A DNA stretch of 64,000 bases, from NCBI GenBank assembly GCA_902626385.1, contig CACOEZ010000004.1:26050-90049 (forward strand), read 5' to 3'. Under the pieces are notes generated by a model. That model was not told where the DNA came from and did not search any database. It worked only from the letters and a program-made list of their open reading frames with translations. Shown here piece by piece: positions 28,258 through 35,569 of the stretch (positions within the stretch are counted from its first letter, which is position 1; every line of letters begins with the position of its first letter). The position numbers and the translations under genes were made by a program. Origin of the DNA: an uncultured SAR86 cluster bacterium (GTDB lineage Bacteria > Pseudomonadota > Gammaproteobacteria > Magnimaribacterales > D2472).

Positions 28258-28280
28258 TATTGACATACTTTATGACAATA
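28258..28280. promoter_or_regulatory. Candidate TetR operator (23-bp inverted repeat)
   Basis: Arms TATTGACATA and TATGACAATA are inverted copies around a CTT centre with 9 of 10 base pairs matching (only A63/A75 fail). It lies in the 52-bp space between the divergent tetR gene and the exported hydrolase gene and covers a TTGACA box (28260-28265). Size, symmetry and position fit a TetR-family operator. Confidence 0.72.
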
Positions 28281-28286
28281 TATTAT
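28260..28286 (+). promoter_or_regulatory. Candidate promoter of the exported hydrolase gene
   Basis: A consensus TTGACA -35 box at 28260-28265 is followed 15 bp later by TATTAT (28281-28286), a reasonable -10, giving a start site just before the ATG at 28296. The -35 box is inside the proposed operator, so binding would block transcription. Confidence 0.45.
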
Positions 28287-28295
28287 TGTTTCAGA

Positions 28296-29378
28296 ATGAT
28301 AAAATTTTTGATATTAGCTCAATTAGTATTCTCAATAGCAACAAACGCCATTGAAGAAAATCAAAGTTCTAATGTATTACGGACACCCGATTCAAGATTT
28401 ATTAATTTAGAGGATTATCCATTTAAGCCCAATTACATTTATATAGACAATATTAGAATTCATTACATTGATGAAGGCCCAAAGAATGCTGATCCAATTT
28501 TATTACTTCATGGACTTCCAACATGGAGTTATTTATATAGAAAAATGATTCCAATCTTTGTTGATGCAGGGCATCGCGTCATAGTTCCTGACATGGTCGG
28601 ATTTGGTAAATCTGATAAGTTCATTAAAAAAAATGATTACAGTTTTTTAATGCATGTTAATTTTATGAAAAAATTAGTAATTGATCTTGATTTGAATAAT
28701 ATAGTTTTAATGGGTCAGGACTGGGGAGGTCCTGTTGGAATGAGAATGGCAGCCGAGATACCTGATAGATTTTCTGCGATTGTTATGTCTAACGGAGGTT
28801 TGCCCAGTATGCCAAATCCACAGGCTTGGCTTGCTAGAAATATCATGAATTTTAATGTTTGGTTAAATAAACCAATATCAATGAGTGAATTAATAAATGA
28901 GCTTAATAATGTATCAACAACAGCAGAACCATCAGCAACTGATTTCATAGGAGCATTTTCGAAATGGATTGCACATAGTTATTATACTGAAGATCTTGAT
29001 ATTGTTGCTGTTATGGAGAACTTGGGAAGAATAAAAGATTTATCTAAATCAACAAAGCTTGCATATGAGGCACCTTATCCATCTTCAAAATATAAAGCTG
29101 GTGCAAATACATTTGCATCATTTGCAGTTGATGAACTAGCAAATAATGAAAAATATATGGTAGACGTATATGAAAAATGGGAAAAACCTTTTTTAATAGC
29201 TTTTGGAGCAAATGAAAGAATTACTTATCGATTTAAGGGTGAACTAGCAAGAAGAATTCCTAATCCCACAATAATTGATGATATAAAAGACGCTGGACAT
29301 TTTATTCAAGAAGATGCAGGAGAGGAATTAGCGATTTTAATAAATAATTTTATTTCTGAAGAAGTTCAAAACAAATAA
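28296..29378 (+). CDS. Haloalkane dehalogenase-like alpha/beta hydrolase, exported
   Basis: A 360-residue second member of the dehalogenase-like family, here with a signal peptide (MIKFLILAQLVFSIATNA). It shares LRTPDSRFINLEDYPFKPNY, HGLPTW (72-77), nucleophile Asp142 with Trp143 in MGQDWGG, and His335 in DAGHFIQE. The catalytic acid position reads Glu307 (FGANERIT) rather than Asp. ATG 28296 is chosen: the open frame continues upstream to a TTG at 28260, but that TTG is part of the operator/-35 box and would spoil the signal peptide. Periplasmic location distinguishes it from the cytoplasmic paralogue at 24039-25100. Confidence 0.83.
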   Translation: MIKFLILAQLVFSIATNAIEENQSSNVLRTPDSRFINLEDYPFKPNYIYIDNIRIHYIDEGPKNADPILLLHGLPTWSYLYRKMIPIFVDAGHRVIVPDMVGFGKSDKFIKKNDYSFLMHVNFMKKLVIDLDLNNIVLMGQDWGGPVGMRMAAEIPDRFSAIVMSNGGLPSMPNPQAWLARNIMNFNVWLNKPISMSELINELNNVSTTAEPSATDFIGAFSKWIAHSYYTEDLDIVAVMENLGRIKDLSKSTKLAYEAPYPSSKYKAGANTFASFAVDELANNEKYMVDVYEKWEKPFLIAFGANERITYRFKGELARRIPNPTIIDDIKDAGHFIQEDAGEELAILINNFISEEVQNK

Positions 29379-29402
29379 TCTAATTGAAGCTACAATATTT
29401 AA

Positions 29403-30326
29403 ATGAATAGAGTTATTCAACATACTGGTTCTAAATATCCAATAATTCAAGCTCCCATGGGATGGATTGCAAGAAGTAGGCTAGCATCTGCTGTTTGCGA
29501 AGCAGGAGGTATGGGAATTATAGAGACCTCTTCAGGCGAGATAGATAATTGTAAAAAAGAAATTAAATTAATGTCTGAAATCACTGATAAACCTTTTGGA
29601 GTAAATCTTCCTTTATTATTTTTAAGAGATGACTCAATGGTAAATTTTTGTGTTGAAGCTGGTGTTAAATTTGTAACAACTTCAGCTGGAGATCCTACAA
29701 AATATGTTGGAGTTTTAAAAGATGCAGGAATAACAGTTTATCATGCAGTTCCCAGTCTTGAAGGTGCTTTAAAAGCAGCCAATGCAGGAGTTGATGGTTT
29801 GGTAGTTGAAGGAACAGAAGGGGGTGGCTTTAAAAGCCCTGTAGAAGTAGGGCTTTTAGTATTAATCCAATCAATAAAACAAAATATAGATCTTCCAATA
29901 ATTGCTGCAGGGGGGATTGTAGATGGTGCTGGTATGGCAGCTGTATTTGCAGCTGGAGCTGAGGGAATTCAAATGGGAACAAGATTTGTATCTAGCTTGG
30001 AAAGCCCTGTTCATGACAATTTTAAAAATAAAATTATTGATTCCGGCATTGATGACACTTTCATTTTAAATAAAAAGTCTAAACCGGTGATAAGAGCTCT
30101 AAAAACTAACTTAACAAAAGACATAGATGAGATTGGTAAAATGGACATGACTGCTTTAATGAATATACAAGATCTATATTTTGGAGGCGATATGGAGGCA
30201 GCTCCAGCTCTATCAGGTCAATCTACAGGGCTTATAAAAGAAATCAAACCTGTAAAACAAATTATTGATGAGACTATAAATGAGTTTAATGAAACTTGTA
30301 AAAAACTTGGAAATTTAAAATTTTAA
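29403..30326 (+). CDS. Nitronate monooxygenase / FabK-like flavoprotein
   Basis: A 307-residue FMN-binding TIM-barrel protein: YPIIQAPMGWIA, FGVNLPL, AGVKFVTTSAGDP, and the phosphate-binding IIAAGGIVDGAGMAAVFAAGAEGIQMGTRF. Nitronate monooxygenases oxidise propionate-3-nitronate and other nitronates; FabK reduces enoyl-ACP. The motif that normally holds the catalytic His (EAGGH) reads EGTEGGGFKS here, with Phe143 in that place, so a different reaction is possible. It lies 24 bp downstream of the exported hydrolase gene and probably shares its promoter. Confidence 0.82.
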   Translation: MNRVIQHTGSKYPIIQAPMGWIARSRLASAVCEAGGMGIIETSSGEIDNCKKEIKLMSEITDKPFGVNLPLLFLRDDSMVNFCVEAGVKFVTTSAGDPTKYVGVLKDAGITVYHAVPSLEGALKAANAGVDGLVVEGTEGGGFKSPVEVGLLVLIQSIKQNIDLPIIAAGGIVDGAGMAAVFAAGAEGIQMGTRFVSSLESPVHDNFKNKIIDSGIDDTFILNKKSKPVIRALKTNLTKDIDEIGKMDMTALMNIQDLYFGGDMEAAPALSGQSTGLIKEIKPVKQIIDETINEFNETCKKLGNLKF

Positions 30327-30328
30327 TT

Positions 30329-31219
30329 ATGCCAGTAAGCTCAGACACAGATTTAAGAAATCAAGATATTAAAATATATATTAATGGCAAATTTTATGAT
30401 AGAAGCGAAGCTAAAATTTCTGTTTTTGATAGTGGATTTCTACTTGGCGATGGCATTTGGGAGGGTATAAGGCTTGTTAATAACAAATGGTTATTTCTTG
30501 ATGAACATTTAGATAGACTTTATGAAGGCTGTAAAGCGATAGATCTAAATCTTGATATAACACCCGAAGATATCAAGATTGCTATTAATGAAACTCAGAA
30601 AATAAACAAAATGCACGATGCTGCTCATGCAAGATTAATGATAACAAGAGGAGATAAGATAAAGCCATTTCAACAACCATCATTATCAAATAAAGGAATT
30701 AACTTTGTGATAATCATGGAACATTCTGAGGAAAGCCCTAATTCTGAGGGTATTGCTTTAGTTACCGTCCCTCAAGTTCGAGGAATGCCGACGTCTCAAG
30801 ATCCTAAATTAAATAGCCATTCAAAATTAAATTGTGTGATAGCTTGTATTCAGGCAAATAAAGCTGGAGGAGATGAAGCTTTAATGTTGGATCCATATGG
30901 TTTTGTTAATACTACTAATTCATGTAACTTTTTTATTGTAAAAAATAAACAGGTTTGGACGAGCTCTGGAGATTACTGCATGAACGGCATAACACGATCT
31001 AAAATTATCCTCTTATGTAAACAAAATAAAATTGAAGTCCATGAAAAAAATTTTTCACTTGTAGATGTGTATTCCGCACAAGAAGCATTTATTACAGGTA
31101 CTCTTGGTTCTCTTACCCAAGTAGTTTCTATTGATGATAGATACATAGGAAATAAAGAAGAAGGTTGGCCAGTTACTGAAAAATTAAGAAATTTATATAT
31201 AGAACTCATTCATGCCTAA
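30329..31219 (+). CDS. Class IV aminotransferase (BCAT / D-amino-acid aminotransferase-like)
   Basis: A 296-residue PLP enzyme of fold type IV: YINGKFYDRSEAKISVFDSGFLLGDGIWEGIR at the start of the fold, the PLP lysine in LNSHSKLNCVIA, MLDPYGFVNTTNSCNFF, and SAQEAFITGTLGSLTQV. It could act on branched-chain amino acids, D-amino acids or aminodeoxychorismate. Its stop overlaps the sulfotransferase-like ATG by 8 bp. Start ATG 30329 follows the upstream stop by 2 bp. Confidence 0.86.
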   Translation: MPVSSDTDLRNQDIKIYINGKFYDRSEAKISVFDSGFLLGDGIWEGIRLVNNKWLFLDEHLDRLYEGCKAIDLNLDITPEDIKIAINETQKINKMHDAAHARLMITRGDKIKPFQQPSLSNKGINFVIIMEHSEESPNSEGIALVTVPQVRGMPTSQDPKLNSHSKLNCVIACIQANKAGGDEALMLDPYGFVNTTNSCNFFIVKNKQVWTSSGDYCMNGITRSKIILLCKQNKIEVHEKNFSLVDVYSAQEAFITGTLGSLTQVVSIDDRYIGNKEEGWPVTEKLRNLYIELIHA

Positions 31220-31931
31220 TAATCTTATTATTGGTATGTGGTCAGGTCCACGCAATCTATCGACAGCTCTTATGAGAAGTTTTGGTAATAGAAAAGATGT
31301 TACTGATGTGCTTGATGAACCTTTTTATGCATCATATTTGGTAAAGTCAAATAAAGACCATCCTATGAAGGATGAAGTTATTAAAAGTCAATCGCATAAT
31401 ATTGATGAGGTCAAAGATCTATGTCAGCAAGTTAACAAAGGTATTACTTATCAAAAACATATGACACAGCATATTTTAGATAAAGATTATAGATGGATGA
31501 AAAAAATAAAAAATTGTTTTTTAATTAGAGATCCTAACTTAGTTGTCAAAAGTTTTATGAAGTCATGGAATGATGGTGATTATGAAGATATAGGCTTTGA
31601 ACAACAATACGATATATTTAAATTTGTCGTTAATAATATTGACGAAAAACCACCGATCATCGATGCATCAAAGTTAAGAAATGATCCAAAAAATACATTA
31701 GTTAAATTTTGTATGAAAGTTAATATTAAATGGGATGAAAAGATGTTGAATTGGGAACCTGGATTAAAAAGTTATGATGGAATATGGGCTTCTCACTGGT
31801 ATCCATCAGTTATGAAATCTGACTCTTTTAAACCCGAAGATGAGATAGATCTTTCTTTAAATGATAACGAAAAAAGAATTGTAGAAAAGGCAATGCCAAT
31901 ATATGAAGAACTTTATAAAAACTCTATTTAA
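31212..31931 (+). CDS. Sulfotransferase-like P-loop protein
   Basis: A 239-residue protein resembling PAPS-dependent sulfotransferases: the N-terminal GMWSGPRNLSTALMRSF is the 5'-phosphosulfate loop form (SGPRNxST), followed by VLDEPFYASYL and a middle FLIRDPNLVVKSFMKSW that matches the 3'-phosphate-binding region. The C-terminal WDEKMLNWEPG supports the same family. Such proteins are often paired with class IV aminotransferases, as here by an 8-bp overlap. Acceptor unknown. Confidence 0.75.
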   Translation: MPNNLIIGMWSGPRNLSTALMRSFGNRKDVTDVLDEPFYASYLVKSNKDHPMKDEVIKSQSHNIDEVKDLCQQVNKGITYQKHMTQHILDKDYRWMKKIKNCFLIRDPNLVVKSFMKSWNDGDYEDIGFEQQYDIFKFVVNNIDEKPPIIDASKLRNDPKNTLVKFCMKVNIKWDEKMLNWEPGLKSYDGIWASHWYPSVMKSDSFKPEDEIDLSLNDNEKRIVEKAMPIYEELYKNSI

Positions 31932-31933
31932 TT

Positions 31934-32350
31934 TTATTTATCAGATTCTTCTATTTTTTCTCTCATTAAAATCTTTTGAAGACTAATTTTATCCTTAAGC
32001 GTCATAATGTATGCAGATACGGCAAGTATTAGTATCCCTGATGCTTCGAAAATTATATTAATAGCATTAAGATCTTTACTCTGAAGGATTATCATTCTTG
32101 TTAAAGCTGTCATTGCAATTATCAATGGTAGGGTTACAGGAATTCTATTATTTGCATAAAAAGAAGCTACCATTCCAAGAACTTCAGCATATATAAATAA
32201 CAAAAATAGATCACTTAAATTGACAATTTGAACATCTATAATCCTAACGACCTCAGCAGCTGTAGCAAAAAGTGTTGCAAAAGCTATCAATAACAAAATA
32301 CCTCTCTCAGAGATCCAAATAAATTTCTGTACTATATTAGGTTCAGTCAT
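31934..32350 (-). CDS. PsiE-like membrane protein
   Basis: A 138-residue protein with four predicted helices matching the PsiE (phosphate-starvation-inducible E) family: FIWISERGILLLIAFATLFA, LSDLFLLFIYAEVLGMVASFY, RIPVTLPLIIAMTALTRMII. Biochemical role unknown. Convergent with the sulfotransferase-like gene, 2 bp apart. Confidence 0.8.
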   Translation of the reverse strand: MTEPNIVQKFIWISERGILLLIAFATLFATAAEVVRIIDVQIVNLSDLFLLFIYAEVLGMVASFYANNRIPVTLPLIIAMTALTRMIILQSKDLNAINIIFEASGILILAVSAYIMTLKDKISLQKILMREKIEESDK

Positions 32351-32387
32351 ATCTAAGATTTTACATATAGTATTAAGATAATTCCAA

Positions 32388-33251
32388 TTAAGTTTTTGGC
32401 GGCAATAATAATAATTGAGATGTTTTCTTCATATAATCTTCATAATCAGATCTATTTTTTAAGCTTCTTTCATCCATCATTGGGCATGATGCAAATACAA
32501 ATAATGCTAACATTGCAGTAGGACATATTATTGTCCAAATGGGCATTAAGCCCGATGACAATCCCATTAAATAAATACCATACCAGAACAATATTTCACC
32601 TAGATAATTTGGGTGTCTTGAATATTTCCATAATTTATACTTCATTGTCTTACCCTTGTTATCAGGATTAACTCTAAAAGTTCGCATTTGTTCATCTGCT
32701 ATTGTTTCAAGCACTACAGCAGAAAAAGTAAAAAATGATGCAAATATTAATAAACTGTTTACTGATATATTATTTGTTAAAACATATAAGAGCGGATACA
32801 GTCCTAAATTAACAATTAATGTTGGAAAAAGATGTATACCAAATAAATTATTAAATTCTGCTTTAATTTTGTTGGTATTTTTAAGATCTATATATCTAAA
32901 ATCCTCATGTTCAAAACCTTGCCAACTAATCAACCAATTTCTTGTTAATCTAAGAGCCCAAAATATAATTGGCACTAATACAAGAACTTTTAGGCTGATA
33001 GAATTTTGATAAAAAAATGCTAAATAAACTACTATTGGAATAGGGGCCACTGACCAAAAAGGATCATATAAACTTGAGTTTTTTAATAAAACGCTGCCTA
33101 TATATATTAGTAATGTCGCATATAAATGCCATATCGTTATTTTCAACCAAATACTTGTAGCTGATTCGGGTAACAAAATAAATGATATATAAAATGCAAG
33201 TGTGTATATAAATACACAAAGCAACTGGCTATATAATTTATTTTTTACCAT
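32388..33251 (-). CDS. DUF1295 family membrane protein (steroid 5-alpha-reductase-like)
   Basis: A 287-residue polytopic membrane protein. SSLYDPFWSVAPI, NWLISWQGFEHEDFRY and LWKYSRHPNYLGEILFWYGIY are DUF1295 hallmarks; the last is the NADPH-binding-type motif shared with steroid 5-alpha-reductases and isoprenylcysteine methyltransferases. The substrate is probably a lipid or sterol-like molecule, but this is not shown by sequence. A hairpin (33258-33274) separates it from the gene upstream. Confidence 0.85.
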   Translation of the reverse strand: MVKNKLYSQLLCVFIYTLAFYISFILLPESATSIWLKITIWHLYATLLIYIGSVLLKNSSLYDPFWSVAPIPIVVYLAFFYQNSISLKVLVLVPIIFWALRLTRNWLISWQGFEHEDFRYIDLKNTNKIKAEFNNLFGIHLFPTLIVNLGLYPLLYVLTNNISVNSLLIFASFFTFSAVVLETIADEQMRTFRVNPDNKGKTMKYKLWKYSRHPNYLGEILFWYGIYLMGLSSGLMPIWTIICPTAMLALFVFASCPMMDERSLKNRSDYEDYMKKTSQLLLLPPKT

Positions 33252-33257
33252 GAAATT

Positions 33258-33274
33258 GGGGCCATTAAGACCCC
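33258..33274 (-). terminator. Hairpin between small membrane gene and DUF1295 gene
   Basis: On the - strand, GGGGTC and GGCCCC form a 6-bp stem (one G-U pair) around a TTAAT loop, followed by AATTTC. On the + strand the stem is weaker, so it probably acts on - strand transcripts, as a partial terminator or attenuator. Its TCTTAATGG core is identical to that of the terminator at 35498. Confidence 0.5.
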
Positions 33275-33281
33275 GCTTAAT

Positions 33282-33662
33282 TTATTTTTTATTCCACACA
33301 ATTGCTAATTGAAATATTAATATAAATAAAACAAAAGCAGTTTGAAGAGGAGATCCCACAACAAGCGGAAAATCCAAATAAGCAGCCATTCTTTCTGCTG
33401 ATGGTGCGCCAACTTCGTTAAGTTGCATTACAGCTGACTCTAAAATAGAACCACCTATTTGATTAACTCCAAACATGAAAGCTGCAACAAAGACACAAAA
33501 TATTGATGTAAAAACTTTTCCGAGCATGTTTGCATCAGGATTATTGTATATATTATTTGCCATTCTAAAACCCAACCAAGTAAATAGAACCATTCCTACA
33601 AAGTACATAGAATTTTGAATAAATCCTACTTGCATTAGATTTAATATCTGATATTCAGCCAT
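33282..33662 (-). CDS. Small integral membrane protein, unknown function
   Basis: A 126-residue protein with three clear hydrophobic segments (about residues 16-34, 49-70 and 105-123) and no family I recognise. LFTWLGFRMANNIYNNPDANMLGKVF and GSPLQTAFVLFILIF are its most striking parts; length and layout suggest a small membrane protein rather than a transporter. First gene of the - strand set 33662-31934, divergent from the exported trio. Confidence 0.7.
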   Translation of the reverse strand: MAEYQILNLMQVGFIQNSMYFVGMVLFTWLGFRMANNIYNNPDANMLGKVFTSIFCVFVAAFMFGVNQIGGSILESAVMQLNEVGAPSAERMAAYLDFPLVVGSPLQTAFVLFILIFQLAIVWNKK

Positions 33663-33776
33663 ATTATTCTCCCTTAATAATTAATAACATCATAATAATA
33701 TATATTTAATCACTTATAGAAATATATATATAAATTTTTTGTATACATAAATTTTCTTTTAACTAGATAATAACTT

Positions 33777-33804
33777 TATAATAATAATTCAAATTAATAG
33801 GAGG
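33777..33804 (+). promoter_or_regulatory. Promoter -10 box and strong Shine-Dalgarno of the exported trio
   Basis: A perfect TATAAT (33777-33782) lies 30 bp before the ATG at 33812; the -35 region is only T-rich (TTCTTT at 33754-33759, 17-bp spacing). AGGAGG (33799-33804) is a full-consensus ribosome site 7 nt from the ATG, rare in this window, suggesting high expression. Confidence 0.5.
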
Positions 33805-33811
33805 TTTTTGT

Positions 33812-34552
33812 ATGTTTAGAAAAATAACATTCACTTTTTTATTTATGTCTTTCTTATCTATAAATTTAATGTCAGATGGACATGAAGTTAACATGGATAG
33901 CGATGGAACTATTCACGAATTTAATTATTTAACCGTTACTGATCCTACAAACTTTATGATGGCGCTTGATAGGTTCGATAAATCAAAGTGTGCTCAAAAA
34001 TGGAGAGATGAATCAAATGTTAATGTAAGTTTGTGGTCTCTTAGAGGCACTGGATCTTCACATTTTATCTTGGTTGTATATGAAAATGCTGACATGATGC
34101 AAAAGGGTAGAAATGTTTTTAATTCATGTAAAGAATCTGCTGATATGATAAAGACTTTCCAAAAAAATACTGACACTGATAGATCATGGAACTGGGTATC
34201 ACAAAATGTTGTAACAGGAAGAAGTTGGACTAGTAATTCTGTTTTTGCAAAATATAACTTTAATGTAGAAGAAGGTCATGAAGGCCATTACCTAAAAGCT
34301 TGGAAAAAAATGATGAAATCACAAATGGATACAATAACTCAATCTTTTGGATTGAATAGAGTTGTATTTGGAAACAGATATGTAACACATATGGTTTATG
34401 TTGGACATGACTCATTGGACGCATTACTTAAGTCTCAAGAAACTGTTTTGTCATCTGATGAATTTTCAGAATTTTATGAAGACGTTAAAGACATCAGAAC
34501 AAATGTTAATACTGAACTTGTTCAATTAGTTAAATACTATACAGGCGAGTAA
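33812..34552 (+). CDS. Exported protein of unknown function
   Basis: A 246-residue protein with a signal peptide (FRKITFTFLFMSFLSINLMS) and a mature domain that I do not recognise. It has two similar-looking halves in composition, each with an NF(M/N)-type start and a segment of the kind FILVVYENADMMQKG and THMVYVGHDSLDALLKS, which could be a tandem dimeric-alpha/beta-barrel arrangement. Cys60 and Cys105 could form a disulfide. First gene of a three-gene unit that runs from a TATAAT promoter to a terminator at 35521; the other two products are an NTF2-like protein and a cupin. Confidence 0.72.
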   Translation: MFRKITFTFLFMSFLSINLMSDGHEVNMDSDGTIHEFNYLTVTDPTNFMMALDRFDKSKCAQKWRDESNVNVSLWSLRGTGSSHFILVVYENADMMQKGRNVFNSCKESADMIKTFQKNTDTDRSWNWVSQNVVTGRSWTSNSVFAKYNFNVEEGHEGHYLKAWKKMMKSQMDTITQSFGLNRVVFGNRYVTHMVYVGHDSLDALLKSQETVLSSDEFSEFYEDVKDIRTNVNTELVQLVKYYTGE

Positions 34553-34553
34553 T

Positions 34554-35042
34554 ATGAAAAATACTATGCAAAATATTATTAATGCCTGTTTGGCAATAAT
34601 AGTTACGTTGCTTATATATAACGTATTTGAGCTAAAAGAAAAGGTTGATAATCTAGATCAAGTCTCCAATTCTAGTGCTATTGATGTAGTTAAATCTGCA
34701 TATGAAACATTTGGAAGTGGTGATATGGAGGGTTGGAAAAAACTTCATTCAGAAGATCTAACTTTTACAGTGTTAGGAAATATTGCTACAACAGGAGTTC
34801 ATGTTGGACCTGATAATGTCATTAAAGACGTCTTTAATGTTATTCCTGGTACCTGGCCGAATTTTAGTATTGTTCACAAAGAAATATATTCAGATGGTGA
34901 TAATGTGTTTGTTCACTCAGATATGACCGCTGATAATTTAAAAACTGAAACCATGCATATGTTCAAAGTAAAAAATGGAATTATTACTTCATTTGTAGCT
35001 TTTGATGATACTGGTTCAATGGCAGATGCTGCCAAAAAATAA
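34554..35042 (+). CDS. SnoaL/NTF2-like domain protein with N-terminal anchor
   Basis: A 162-residue protein with an N-terminal hydrophobic segment (residues about 8-24) followed by a short coil and an NTF2/SnoaL-like domain: DVVKSAYETFGSGDMEGWKKLHSEDLTF (start), NVIKDVFNVIPGTWPNFSI, VFVHSDMTADN and HMFKVKNGIITSFVAFDD. The fold binds small hydrophobic ligands and is used by cyclases and isomerases, but many members are non-enzymatic. It starts 1 bp after the preceding stop and is presumably periplasmic. Confidence 0.78.
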   Translation: MKNTMQNIINACLAIIVTLLIYNVFELKEKVDNLDQVSNSSAIDVVKSAYETFGSGDMEGWKKLHSEDLTFTVLGNIATTGVHVGPDNVIKDVFNVIPGTWPNFSIVHKEIYSDGDNVFVHSDMTADNLKTETMHMFKVKNGIITSFVAFDDTGSMADAAKK

Positions 35043-35054
35043 TGGAGTAAAATT

Positions 35055-35483
35055 ATGATTAAAATTTCAAAAATATTTATTATCTTGTTTCTAGCAATAA
35101 ATATTACTGCAGGACATCATGAATCAGGACATGATCATGAAAAAGACGAAATCTCTTTTCCAGGGTTAGTTTCTTCAGAAATATTTAAACTTAGTAACGG
35201 AATGGATTTGCATGTGGAAAGAAGAAAGACATGTAATCAAGGAACTGTACCTAAACATTTCCATCCTGCAGCTGGAACACTTGTATATGTTTTAGATGGA
35301 AAATCTCAATCTAAATCAACAGGCAAATGGAAAACTTATTCAAATAATGACTACTGGTTTGAAAGATCTGACTGGGTTCATGGTGGAGAAGCTGATGCAC
35401 CAGACTTAGGTGAAGTATGCTCAGACTTATTAGTCGTAAGGGTTGCAGAAGCTGGTAAAGAGCACACAGTTTTTATTGAATAA
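35055..35483 (+). CDS. Exported cupin-domain protein
   Basis: A 142-residue protein with a signal peptide (KISKIFIILFLAINITAG), a His-rich stretch right after it (HHESGHDHEKDE) and a cupin barrel with PKHFHPAAGTLVYVLDGK and WFERSDWVHGGEA, giving the usual histidine metal ligands. Function is not identifiable; metal binding in the periplasm is likely. Last gene of the trio, 14 bp before the terminator hairpin. Confidence 0.82.
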   Translation: MIKISKIFIILFLAINITAGHHESGHDHEKDEISFPGLVSSEIFKLSNGMDLHVERRKTCNQGTVPKHFHPAAGTLVYVLDGKSQSKSTGKWKTYSNNDYWFERSDWVHGGEADAPDLGEVCSDLLVVRVAEAGKEHTVFIE

Positions 35484-35497
35484 TAATACTTATAAAG

Positions 35498-35521
35498 ACC
35501 CGTCTTAATGGCGGGTTTTTT
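35498..35521 (+). terminator. Rho-independent terminator
   Basis: ACCCGTC and GGCGGGT form a 7-bp stem (one G-U pair) around a TTAAT loop, followed directly by a run of six T. It closes the exported trio and separates it from the carboxyltransferase gene. Confidence 0.88.
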
Positions 35522-35569
35522 CTTTTATTTTAAATTCAACTAAAATATCTTTATTGGATTAGTTTACTA

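Noticed and set aside
28260..28295. N-terminal extension of the exported hydrolase from TTG 28260
   Set aside because: The extension is the operator and -35 box, and it would bury the signal peptide; ATG 28296 fits.
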